From JADKBO01 sp037968395 (GTDB lineage Bacteria; Bacteroidota; Bacteroidia; Chitinophagales; Saprospiraceae): a stretch of 36,022 bases of DNA. The notes below the pieces were generated by a model that searched no databases, was not told the origin of the DNA, and worked only from the letters and a program-made list of their open reading frames with translations. The position numbers were made by a program, and so were the translations under genes. The stretch covers positions 1 through 36,022 of the forward strand of contig JBBKVK010000190.1 in assembly GCA_037968395.1 (NCBI GenBank), read 5' to 3'. Of this stretch, positions 24,430 through 32,086 are shown piece by piece (the first letter of the stretch is position 1; each line of letters opens with the position of its first letter).

Positions 24430-25356
24430 ATGAGCCGAAAAGTTAATTGGATAGGAGTTTATCCCGCAGTATTGACCATGTTTTACGAAGATGGTTCTTT
24501 GGATATCGATACATATTTAATAAATATTAAAAAACAAGTAGCCTCAGGTGTGCAAGGTGTTGTTATCGGTGGATCTCTTGGAGAAAGCAGTACCCTTACT
24601 CACGAAGATAGAGAAGCTCTAATTAGAGCTACACTCGACTCCGTTGGTGACCAAGTAGATGTAATAGTTAATATTGCAGAAGGCAGCACTAAATCTGCCA
24701 TCGAATTAGCTCAAAAAGCAGAAGCAAGTGGTGCCCATGGACTGATGGTATTGCCTCCTATGATGTATAAGCCAACTCATGATGAAGTCGGTGATTATAT
24801 TGTAGAGATAGCTCAGAGTACCAAACTACCAATATTAGTATACAACAATCCAGTTGACTATAAAATTGAAATTACGTTAGAGCACTTCGATAGGTTTAAA
24901 AGTGTTGCTAATATTCAAGCAGTCAAAGAAAGTACTAGAGATGTCTCTAATGTGTCTAGGATGAAAAGCCGATTTGGAGACCGATACAAAATACTATGTG
25001 GAGTAGATACGCTAGCTTTGGAAGAATTGCTGATGGGAGCTGATGGTTGGGTCGCAGGTCTTGTAGATGCCTTTCCTGAAGAAACAGTAGCCATATATAG
25101 ATTGGCTAAATCAGGTAGGGTGGATGAAGCCATTGCCATATACAGATGGTTTATGCCGATTCTAGAATTAGACATCAACCCACAATTAGTACAAAATATC
25201 AAACTTGCTGCCGCAAAAAATGGTATTGCTACAGAGATCTTTAGAAGCCCTAGAAAACCTTTAATAGGTGATGAACGAAAAAGAGTGCTGAAAATTCTTG
25301 ATGATGGTCTAGCGACAAGACCAACTCTTCCTGATTATTTAAATATAAAACTATAG
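24430..25356 (+). CDS. DapA-family pyrroline-4-hydroxy-2-carboxylate deaminase
   Basis: A 308-residue class I aldolase-fold enzyme of the dihydrodipicolinate synthase family. The Schiff-base Lys is in AVKESTR (Lys166) and the helper Tyr in LVYNNP (Tyr138), with the same 28-residue separation as in E. coli DapA (K161, Y133). GGSLGESSTLTHEDR is the substrate loop. The neighbours are a ketoglutarate semialdehyde dehydrogenase, a hydroxyproline epimerase and a D-hydroxyproline-type oxidase, so it probably deaminates Δ1-pyrroline-4-hydroxy-2-carboxylate to 2-oxoglutarate semialdehyde. The ATG at 24430 is preferred; an upstream start at 24349 would add a hydrophobic leader unlike the family. The next gene begins directly after the stop. 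Confidence 0.85.
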   Translation: MSRKVNWIGVYPAVLTMFYEDGSLDIDTYLINIKKQVASGVQGVVIGGSLGESSTLTHEDREALIRATLDSVGDQVDVIVNIAEGSTKSAIELAQKAEASGAHGLMVLPPMMYKPTHDEVGDYIVEIAQSTKLPILVYNNPVDYKIEITLEHFDRFKSVANIQAVKESTRDVSNVSRMKSRFGDRYKILCGVDTLALEELLMGADGWVAGLVDAFPEETVAIYRLAKSGRVDEAIAIYRWFMPILELDINPQLVQNIKLAAAKNGIATEIFRSPRKPLIGDERKRVLKILDDGLATRPTLPDYLNIKL

Positions 25357-26883
25357 ATGTCAAACTTTATTAAAGCAGTTAACCCTGCTACAAAACAACA
25401 ATTACCTGAAGAGTTTCCAATTGCAACTCCTTCACAAATTGATCAAGTGGTCGCAAATGCATATACTGCTTGGAAAATATTTAAAAATACTTCTGGAGAA
25501 AAAAAAGCTGAATTTTTAAATGCTATAGCTGAAGAAATTGAGACATTAGGAGATGTTTTGGTGAAGAGAGCAATGGCAGAATCAGGATTGCCAGAAGGAA
25601 GAATCAAAGGCGAACGAGGTCGAACTTGTGGTCAATTAAGGCTATTTGCAACTTTTGTAAAAGAAGGTAGCTGGGTCAATGCTATTATTGATGAAGCTAT
25701 GCCGGATAGACAACCAATGCCACGAGTTGATATGCGAAAAATGTTGCAAAGTCTTGGTCCCGTTGCAATATTTGGAGCAAGTAATTTCCCTTTGGCATTT
25801 TCTACAGCTGGTGGTGATACTGCCTCTGCACTTGCTGCGGGTTGTCCAGTAGTCGTAAAAGGACATCCATCTCATCCTGGAACGAATAAGTTAGTATCTG
25901 CAGCAATTTCTAAAGCTGCTAAAAGATGTGGTTTACCTAATGCAGTCTTTGCCTCAATTGATGGTGGCGTAGAAGTGGGTCAGCAATTAGTGATGCATCC
26001 GTTAATCAAGGCCGTAGGCTTTACCGGTTCGTTAGGCGGAGGAAATGCTATCATGAAAACAGCAAACCAAAGACCAGAACCAATCCCAGTATATGCAGAA
26101 ATGGGTAGCATCAATCCTATATTCATAATGCCTAGTCAATTAAATGGTGATTTAGAGCAATTAGCTTCTACTTTGGCAAATTCAATAAATATGGGTGCTG
26201 GTCAGTTTTGTACCAACCCAGGAGTTATCGTTTTACCTCAACATAACCATACAGAAGCATTTATCAAATTACTCGGTAAAGCATTTGAGCAATTGACTGC
26301 TTACACTATGCTCAACGAAGGTATATTTAATCATTTTGAATCTTGCAAGGCCAAGGCTATTCAGGATGGCATTGTGGAAGTTGTTTTTCAGAAAAAGGAT
26401 AGCGAAAACTGGGTAGCCAATCCTGCATTTGTGACTATCTCAGCAAATAAATTTATAGAAAATAGACTTTTACACAATGAAGTTTTTGGTCCATTCTCTA
26501 TTGGAGTAGTTTGTGAAAGTATGAAAGAGATGCACGATGTTGTAGAGTCATTAGAAGGCCAATTGACTGGCACTTTTATGGGAGATGATGCAGAAATGAA
26601 AGAAAATATTGATCTAATCGATGCTTTATCAGAAAAGGTAGGGCGAGTAATTTTTAATGGTGTACCAACGGGAGTAGAAGTTAGTTATGCTATGCATCAC
26701 GGAGGGCCATACCCTGCTTCTTCAAATGGCATGTATACTTCCGTAGGTACAGATGCTATCTACAGATTTGCTAGACCAATTTGTTATCAGAGTGCTCCAC
26801 AATCTATATTACCAGTTGAGTTAAAAGATAATAATCCTACTGGTATTTGGAGGATTGTCAATGGTGAGAGCGTAAAAAGGTAG
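25357..26883 (+). CDS. 2-oxoglutarate semialdehyde dehydrogenase (aldehyde dehydrogenase family)
   Basis: A 508-residue NAD(P)-dependent aldehyde dehydrogenase. The catalytic Cys is in GAGQFCTNPG (Cys285) and the general-base Glu in YAEMGSINP (Glu248). VAIFGASNFPLAFSTAGGDTASALAAGCPVVVKGHPSHPGT is the cofactor region (about 136-176) and FTGSLGGG follows the usual FTGS motif. The GASNFPLAFS and EMGSxNP forms are typical of the ketoglutarate semialdehyde dehydrogenase subgroup. It would oxidise the semialdehyde from the upstream deaminase to 2-oxoglutarate, feeding the TCA cycle. It is translationally adjacent to the deaminase (stop TAG directly followed by ATG). Confidence 0.9.
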   Translation: MSNFIKAVNPATKQQLPEEFPIATPSQIDQVVANAYTAWKIFKNTSGEKKAEFLNAIAEEIETLGDVLVKRAMAESGLPEGRIKGERGRTCGQLRLFATFVKEGSWVNAIIDEAMPDRQPMPRVDMRKMLQSLGPVAIFGASNFPLAFSTAGGDTASALAAGCPVVVKGHPSHPGTNKLVSAAISKAAKRCGLPNAVFASIDGGVEVGQQLVMHPLIKAVGFTGSLGGGNAIMKTANQRPEPIPVYAEMGSINPIFIMPSQLNGDLEQLASTLANSINMGAGQFCTNPGVIVLPQHNHTEAFIKLLGKAFEQLTAYTMLNEGIFNHFESCKAKAIQDGIVEVVFQKKDSENWVANPAFVTISANKFIENRLLHNEVFGPFSIGVVCESMKEMHDVVESLEGQLTGTFMGDDAEMKENIDLIDALSEKVGRVIFNGVPTGVEVSYAMHHGGPYPASSNGMYTSVGTDAIYRFARPICYQSAPQSILPVELKDNNPTGIWRIVNGESVKR

Positions 26884-26920
26884 AGATTTTTATTAATTAG
26901 TTTAAATATTTCCTTAGATA

Positions 26921-26965
26921 ATAATCAGCCAAAATGAAGAGAAAAGATCTACTTTGGCTGATTAT
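26921..26965. terminator. Perfect 13-bp inverted repeat after the dehydrogenase gene
   Basis: ataatcagccaaa (26921-26933) and its exact complement (26953-26965) flank a 19-nt loop, 37 nt after the dehydrogenase stop. There is no strong U-tract, so this may be a terminator, an mRNA-stabilising hairpin or a regulator site. The remaining gap to 27255 is AT-rich with no gene seen; a partial copy of the arm (ccagccaaaa) recurs near 26979. Confidence 0.5.
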
Positions 26966-27255
26966 AATATTCTATAACCAGCCAAAAAAACATAATCGTA
27001 ACTTTAGTTATATAAAACCCACATTGGATCTAAAATTCAATTGGTCAGCTTGAATAGTTATTTTTTCTGAAATCTGCCATAGTTATTTGCTGTATAAAAC
27101 TGAAAAACCATGCTATAAGTTTAGTCTAGGTAGTTAAACTAGATTGACTCTCTTCTAACTTACTTATGCTTTACTGTTATATCTTAAAATGGGATGGGAT
27201 GTAAATAGATAAAAAAATCGATTGAACTAAAATTATTGAAAGTAAAAAATATGCC

Positions 27256-27285
27256 TTTGTGTATAGAATTAAGTGTATATCTTTG
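27256..27285 (+). promoter_or_regulatory. Promoter of the epimerase-oxidase block
   Basis: TTTG (27256-27259), an 18-nt spacer and TATCTTTG (27278-27285) fit the Bacteroidota -33/-7 consensus. The -7 box ends 31 nt before the TTG start at 27317. The second half of the hydroxyproline locus can therefore be transcribed on its own. Confidence 0.65.
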
Positions 27286-27316
27286 TGCCCTTTGCTATAA
27301 ATAAACAATTATATAA

Positions 27317-28315
27317 TTGAGAAAGACTTTTTTTTGTATTGATGCCCATACTTGTGGTAACCCAGTGAGGTTGGTAGCAGGTGGAGGTCCATTATTAAAT
27401 GGGGCAAATATGATGGAGAGGCGACTACATTTCTTAAAAGAATTTGATTGGATTAGAAAAGGGTTAATGTTTGAGCCAAGAGGTCATGACATGATGTCTG
27501 GAAGCATATTATATCCACCTAGTGATCCTGCTAATGATATCGGCGTCTTATTTATCGAGACAAGTGGGTGTCTGCCTATGTGCGGGCATGGAACTATCGG
27601 TACTGTTACGATTATGCTTGAAGAGGGCATAGTCACTCCAAAAGTAAATGGGCAATTAAGGCTAGAAACTCCAGCTGGATTAGTAAGGATATCCTATAAA
27701 GAAGAGGCAGGTAAAATTAAATCAGTTAGATTAGTTAACATACCTTCATTTTTATACAAAGAAGAGTTGACAGTAACATGTCCAGAATTAGGAGAATTGG
27801 TGGTTGATGTAGCTTATGGTGGAAACTTTTATGCCATAGTTGACCCACAGAAAAACTTCTCTGGCATTCAGGATTATACAGCAGGGCAGTTGATCATTTG
27901 GAGCCCTATAATTAGGAAGAGACTCAATGAAGAGTACGATTTTCAACATCCAACAGAACCAAGTATCAAAGGTCTAAGTCATTTACTTTGGACTGGAGAA
28001 ACTATAGATACTAAAGCTCATGGTAGGAATGCAGTATTTTATGGTGATAAAGCGATAGATAGATCGCCATGTGGGACTGGTACTTCAGCTAGAATGGCTC
28101 AATGGTTTGCGAAAGGTAAACTTGTGGTTGGTAGTGAGTTTATCCATGAAAGTTATATTGGTTCTCAGTTTGTAGGAAGGGTGGAAGAAAAGACAACTTG
28201 TGGGGACTATCAAGCTATAATACCAAGCATTGAAGGCTGGGCAAAAATTACTGGACACAATAATATCATCATCGATGACGATGATCCTTATGCATTTGGA
28301 TTTCAAGTTATATGA
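27317..28315 (+). CDS. 4-hydroxyproline 2-epimerase (proline racemase family)
   Basis: A 332-residue cofactor-independent epimerase using two Cys bases: PMCGHGTIG (Cys89) and DRSPCGTGTSARMA (Cys252). FFCIDAHTCGNPVRLV is the family's N-terminal block. The second-Cys motif and surrounding HGRNAVFYG fit hydroxyproline epimerase rather than the trans-3-hydroxyproline dehydratase variant, which replaces the first Cys. It converts trans-4-hydroxy-L-proline to cis-4-hydroxy-D-proline, step one of the pathway. The start is TTG, as no ATG precedes the conserved N-terminus. It overlaps the oxidoreductase gene by 4 bp (ATGA). Confidence 0.92.
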   Translation: MRKTFFCIDAHTCGNPVRLVAGGGPLLNGANMMERRLHFLKEFDWIRKGLMFEPRGHDMMSGSILYPPSDPANDIGVLFIETSGCLPMCGHGTIGTVTIMLEEGIVTPKVNGQLRLETPAGLVRISYKEEAGKIKSVRLVNIPSFLYKEELTVTCPELGELVVDVAYGGNFYAIVDPQKNFSGIQDYTAGQLIIWSPIIRKRLNEEYDFQHPTEPSIKGLSHLLWTGETIDTKAHGRNAVFYGDKAIDRSPCGTGTSARMAQWFAKGKLVVGSEFIHESYIGSQFVGRVEEKTTCGDYQAIIPSIEGWAKITGHNNIIIDDDDPYAFGFQVI

Positions 28316-29571
28316 ATAAAAACATACACATTATTGGTGGAGGCATTATAGGTCTGACTTCAGCATGGTATCTTACAGAGGCTGGACATAAAGTAACTGT
28401 GGTCGACAGAAATGATTTTACAGATAGTACTTCCCATGGCAATGCTGGAATGATTGTACCCAGTCATTTTACCCCGATGTCTAGTCCTGGAGTAATAAGC
28501 CAAGGCATAAAATGGATGTTTGACAACAAAAGTCCATTTTATATCAAACCAAGACTAAGCTTAGATTTGTTGAATTGGACAATGCAATTTAAAAAGTCAT
28601 GTAACATTCAGCATGTAAATCGATGCATGCCGGTGTTGTATGAATTCAACGAATGGAGCAAGACTTTATATAAGGAGTTTTCTGAAGATCCAAAATTCAA
28701 TTTCTGTTTTGAGGAAAAAGGTCTTTTAATGCTTTATAAAACTGATAAACAAAGAATAGAAGAAATTGAAATGGCTGATAAGGCCAATGCCCTTGGTATA
28801 GAAGCAGAAATAGTCGAAGGTTTAAGGTTGAAAAGATTAGAGCCAAATGTTACATTAAATGTTCTCGGTGGAGTTTATTTTCCCGGAGATGCCCATCTAT
28901 ATCCTAATAAATTTATTTATCAACTTCATAAGGAATTGATAGATAAAGGAGTACAGTTTGTTTCTGGTCAAAACGTAATCAAATTTAAGTCTGAAAAAGG
29001 TTTAATAACAAAGATTTTAATGTCTGATAAATCAGAAATGAATGTAGAGAATGTTGTTGCAACTGGTGGAGCATGGACTCCATTATTATTGAGAAAATTG
29101 GGTGTAAAAATCTTAGTACAAGGGGGTAAAGGCTACACATTTACTATCAAAAATGCCACATCTCGGCCTAATATACCAACTATACTTTCGGAAGCAAAAG
29201 TTGCAATTACCCCAATGGGTGACGACTTGAGGATAGGCGGCACTTTGGAATTAGGTGGGTTGTCAAAAAAAGTGAATAGAAATCGGCTGAATGGTATATT
29301 AGAGAGTATACCTAAATATTATCCTTTTCTAAAATTGCAAAAACCAGATATTGATACAGTATGGCAAGGATATCGTCCTTGTACCCCAGATGGGATGCCA
29401 TTTATAGGTAAAGTGCCATCTTTTAATAATCTTGTAGTGGCAACTGGCCATGGTATGATGGGCATGAGTATGGGGCCTGCCACAGGTAAATTAGTGAGCG
29501 AAATAGTAGACGATATAGACCCACATATAGCGATGAATTTGTTTAAGGTTGATAGAAGTTATGGAGTCTAA
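28312..29571 (+). CDS. FAD-dependent D-amino acid (D-hydroxyproline) dehydrogenase
   Basis: A 419-residue DAO-family flavoenzyme. The FAD Rossmann motif is IIGGGIIGLTSAWYL (about 6-20), with VVD at the end of the second strand. DSTSHGNAGMIVPSHF resembles the DadA-type start, and the C-terminal FAD-contact block WQGYRPCTPDGMPFIG plus ATGHGMMGMSMGPATGKL is present. It should oxidise cis-4-hydroxy-D-proline to Δ1-pyrroline-4-hydroxy-2-carboxylate, the substrate of the DapA-family enzyme upstream. General D-amino acid dehydrogenase activity (DadA) is the alternative, but coupling to the epimerase favours hydroxyproline. No signal peptide. Confidence 0.88.
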   Translation: MNKNIHIIGGGIIGLTSAWYLTEAGHKVTVVDRNDFTDSTSHGNAGMIVPSHFTPMSSPGVISQGIKWMFDNKSPFYIKPRLSLDLLNWTMQFKKSCNIQHVNRCMPVLYEFNEWSKTLYKEFSEDPKFNFCFEEKGLLMLYKTDKQRIEEIEMADKANALGIEAEIVEGLRLKRLEPNVTLNVLGGVYFPGDAHLYPNKFIYQLHKELIDKGVQFVSGQNVIKFKSEKGLITKILMSDKSEMNVENVVATGGAWTPLLLRKLGVKILVQGGKGYTFTIKNATSRPNIPTILSEAKVAITPMGDDLRIGGTLELGGLSKKVNRNRLNGILESIPKYYPFLKLQKPDIDTVWQGYRPCTPDGMPFIGKVPSFNNLVVATGHGMMGMSMGPATGKLVSEIVDDIDPHIAMNLFKVDRSYGV

Positions 29572-29679
29572 AAACAGGGAAATATTAAAATTAAGCCTAA
29601 AAATTAAAGCATATATTTAAAATAAGCCTAAGGAGGCATATGGGAAAAGTTCTGTATTTTGGAAAGGCTCAAAGTGCAT

Positions 29680-29901
29680 GCTATTACTGATAAACCTGTT
29701 AATCCTTATTTTTAGAGAAAATATGACCAAGCAGAAATTGATTTTATTGAAGAATCTAATTGACAACTTATTGTGTTTGAGTTTAATTATAATTCTATAA
29801 AGAGCAAAGCAAAGATTCCTACTTCTTTTTTAGGAGCATATCCACCACATGAAATAAGAGTCATCCACAATGGAAATTTTGAAGAATTATTTATTCCTTA
29901 A
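29680..29901 (+). pseudogene. Decayed C-terminus of a DUF4143 AAA-type ATPase
   Basis: One frame reads VNPYF*RKYDQAEIDFIEESN*QLIVFEF, then KAKIPTSFLGAYP and VIHNGNFEELFIP before a stop at 29899-29901. This matches the conserved tail of DUF4143 ATPases (FWRTYDQ.EIDYIEE, YEFKW, KIP..FL.AYP). The two in-frame stops are at 29713-29715 (TAG where the family has Trp, one base from TGG) and 29761-29763 (TGA where it often has Gly, one base from GGA). The ATPase part is missing, and a degraded segment may reach up to about 29640. The whole 29572-30074 gap holds only this remnant; the family is often horizontally acquired. Confidence 0.75.
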
Positions 29902-30074
29902 GGTAGATTTCAATAATGATAGTAGATATAGGCAACAATAATGGTGTTTTATTAAAATATATTTTAATTAGCATTGCATAATCAAAATAATATGCATATA
30001 TTTAGTGCAATTTATTTTCTTGTGTTTGGTAGATGTGATTTTGATCGATTATTTAATAACTAAATCAAGAAATT

Positions 30075-30497
30075 ATGTTAAATGAAGAAGTCCGCTCAAT
30101 AATGACCAAGGACCCAGTGACTGTAGATGCAAATGACAGTATTTCTAGGGTTACGCAGATTATGTTTGATAACAAACTGCAGCAATTACCAGTGGTGTCG
30201 AATAAAAAACTTGTAGGGATGATTACTTCCTATGATTTGTGGAGAGCAGGTAATGTGCCAAGTGAAAATCAAAAGGCAAGTGAATTGATGACAAATATAG
30301 TTATCAAGATAAGTCCAAAAGATAAAGTTGGTACTGCTGCTGAGTTATTCATGGATAATAGATTTAAGACATTGCCAGTTGTTAATTTAGATGGAGAATT
30401 GAAAGGAGTAATAACAGCTTTTGATGTGATTAGACATACATTAAAGAAGGAGTATCCTAAGTCAATCTTATATTCTGAAATTATAGATCAGAACTAA
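30075..30497 (+). CDS. Two-CBS-domain protein
   Basis: A 140-residue protein made of two CBS domains, about 8-58 (VRSIMTKDPVTVDANDSI to LVGMITSYDLWRA) and 69-124 (ELMTNIVIKISPKDKV to LKGVITAFDVIRH). Together they form one Bateman module that binds adenine nucleotides such as AMP, ATP or SAM. Stand-alone modules of this kind sense energy state and regulate partner proteins; the partner is unknown here. It converges on the EamA transporter gene with a 13-nt gap. Confidence 0.93.
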   Translation: MLNEEVRSIMTKDPVTVDANDSISRVTQIMFDNKLQQLPVVSNKKLVGMITSYDLWRAGNVPSENQKASELMTNIVIKISPKDKVGTAAELFMDNRFKTLPVVNLDGELKGVITAFDVIRHTLKKEYPKSILYSEIIDQN

Positions 30498-30510
30498 ATT
30501 AAGATACATT

Positions 30511-31428
30511 TTAGGTTAACTGTGTTTTTTCTTTTTTTCTTTTAAATCTGACAGAGTTTATAAAATATACTCCAGTCAATAGTATTAGCGTGGCTATAAT
30601 TGACTTGTTGGTTATCGTTTCATTTAGAAAATACCAACCACAGATCATCGCTACTATTGGGTTGATGTAAGTTGAAGTAGCTACTTTTTCTGGAGATATT
30701 CTAACTAAAAGATAATTGAAAGAGGTAAAAGCAATAATACTCCCAAAGACTATTAGATAAGCTAATGCATAATATGCTTGTGTTGAAAGTTGAAATAATT
30801 TTGAGCTATTTTCACCAAGTACTAAGCTGATGATCAACATTAGTACACCACCTATTAGCATTTGATAGGCACCATTAATAAATTGATTTTTTGGGAGCTC
30901 TGCTTTAGAAACAAAAAGGCTACCATAGCCCCAAGTAATCAAAGCACCAATTATAGCTAATAATCCTTTCCATTGATCTGGGGTACTTACCAATTCTCTT
31001 TGAGAGACTAACAGCCATATACCTATCATGCCCAAAGATATACCGCCAACAGACATTAATTTTATGGGCTTCTTATCAGTAATTCTCATCATAATCAACA
31101 AGACTAAAGGTTGTGCAGATATCACAACAGCGGCAAATCCACTGTCAATAAACTGCAATGCCCAAACAGCTAAACCATTTCCAAGAGTCAAAAAGAAAAA
31201 GCCTGCTATAGCTGCATTTTTCATCCGCTCTTTTGTTGTTTTTATTGGAGTTTTAGTTAACAGAGCGACCGTGAAAACCATAAAGGCAGCTATACAAAAC
31301 CTGCTTCCCGCTAATATAAAAGGAGGCAATTCTTTAACAACCATTTTATTGGCCATATAGGTGGAACCCCATATGATGTATATTGCAATAAAAGCACCAA
31401 TGATGATTGGGAGTTCTTTTTTATTCAA
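30511..31428 (-). CDS. EamA-family (DMT superfamily) transporter
   Basis: A 305-residue protein with ten hydrophobic segments in two EamA repeats. It has the typical first-helix motif IYIIWGSTYMANKM, FILAGSRFCIAAF, and the repeat end YINPIVAMICGWYFLNETITNKSIIATLILLTGVYF, then a basic tail. This resembles the YedA/RhaT-like exporter group; the substrate is unknown. The start codon is TTG at 31428, since the next ATG lies within the first helix. A -7 box lies about 40 nt upstream and overlaps a small palindrome. Confidence 0.9.
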   Translation of the reverse strand: MNKKELPIIIGAFIAIYIIWGSTYMANKMVVKELPPFILAGSRFCIAAFMVFTVALLTKTPIKTTKERMKNAAIAGFFFLTLGNGLAVWALQFIDSGFAAVVISAQPLVLLIMMRITDKKPIKLMSVGGISLGMIGIWLLVSQRELVSTPDQWKGLLAIIGALITWGYGSLFVSKAELPKNQFINGAYQMLIGGVLMLIISLVLGENSSKLFQLSTQAYYALAYLIVFGSIIAFTSFNYLLVRISPEKVATSTYINPIVAMICGWYFLNETITNKSIIATLILLTGVYFINSVRFKRKKEKTQLT

Positions 31429-31465
31429 AGCTAAACTTGATGTTGTCGATAAAATGTCTGAAGTA

Positions 31466-31473
31466 CAAAGGTA
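31466..31473 (-). promoter_or_regulatory. Putative -7 box within a palindrome
   Basis: Minus-strand TACCTTTG matches TAnnTTTG, about 38 nt before the EamA start. It overlaps the perfect inverted repeat gaagtac-aaag-gtacttc (31460-31477), a possible repressor site. A second palindrome, ttcgttttaaaacgaa (31480-31495), overlaps the stop of the upstream gene. Confidence 0.4.
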
Positions 31474-31485
31474 CTTCTATTCGTT

Positions 31486-31968
31486 TTAAAACGAAGTTTT
31501 GATTTCTATATTTTTAGCATTTAACATTTCGTGTTGTATCATCTTATTGTCACGTTTGATGATTACCATATTTTGTTGATCATCAAACATTTTTGTAAGA
31601 ATTGTATTATTAATTTTTACCTCACCTAATGCTTTTTTTATTGGAACTTCTATATAAACCCATACAGCTAACAAGTCATCTGACATTTCTTTTCCTACAA
31701 ATTCTTGCGATAATGTTTTACCATTTGAACTGAAACACAATTTTTTTATAAAGTAAACATGCAAAATTGAGTCAACATTGGATTTTTCTTTTGAAGTCCC
31801 AATATTCAAATGACTAAACCCCTCATATTTTAATTCGCTTTCTAGATCGTCAATAAAAACTTTAGATGCAATCTGAATACTATTAGATTTAGTGTCATAG
31901 TTCACCTCTGTCTTACTCAGATGAAAAGCATGAGCTAAAGATAATATGATGATTAAAACTTGAAGCAT
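31486..31968 (-). CDS. DUF6702-like secreted protein
   Basis: A 160-residue protein with a short signal peptide (about 1-14, ending AHAFH). The early block FHLSKTEVNYDTKSNSIQIASKVFIDDLESEL matches the DUF6702 pattern (H.F..S.TE..YN...Q..Q...R.F.DD.E). The C-terminal half has two more beta-rich segments. In Bacteroidota this family often sits near M1 peptidases, but none is here. Function unknown. A -7 box lies 17 nt upstream of the ATG. Confidence 0.75.
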   Translation of the reverse strand: MLQVLIIILSLAHAFHLSKTEVNYDTKSNSIQIASKVFIDDLESELKYEGFSHLNIGTSKEKSNVDSILHVYFIKKLCFSSNGKTLSQEFVGKEMSDDLLAVWVYIEVPIKKALGEVKINNTILTKMFDDQQNMVIIKRDNKMIQHEMLNAKNIEIKTSF

Positions 31969-31984
31969 TATAATATTTGAAAGT

Positions 31985-31992
31985 CAAAGATA
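31985..31992 (-). promoter_or_regulatory. Putative -7 box of the DUF6702-like gene
   Basis: Minus-strand TATCTTTG matches TAnnTTTG. It ends 16 nt before the ATG at 31968, leaving a leader of about 10 nt. Confidence 0.45.
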
Positions 31993-32086
31993 TAAACTCT
32001 ACAACAAACCTATTAAATTCAAATCTAATTTAACTTAAATATAAAGTATGTATATAAAGCAATTGAAAAATAATTTTCTTAATTTA

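Noticed and set aside
27251..27304. 17-codon ORF (MPLCIELSVYLCALCYK) before the epimerase as a leader peptide
   Set aside because: It overlaps the -33/-7 promoter, whose transcript would start inside it, so it would not be translated from that mRNA.
29581..29640. Direct repeat taagcctaa (two copies) as a possible CRISPR or iteron
   Set aside because: Only two short copies with irregular spacing in AT-rich sequence. No CRISPR array is seen anywhere in the window.
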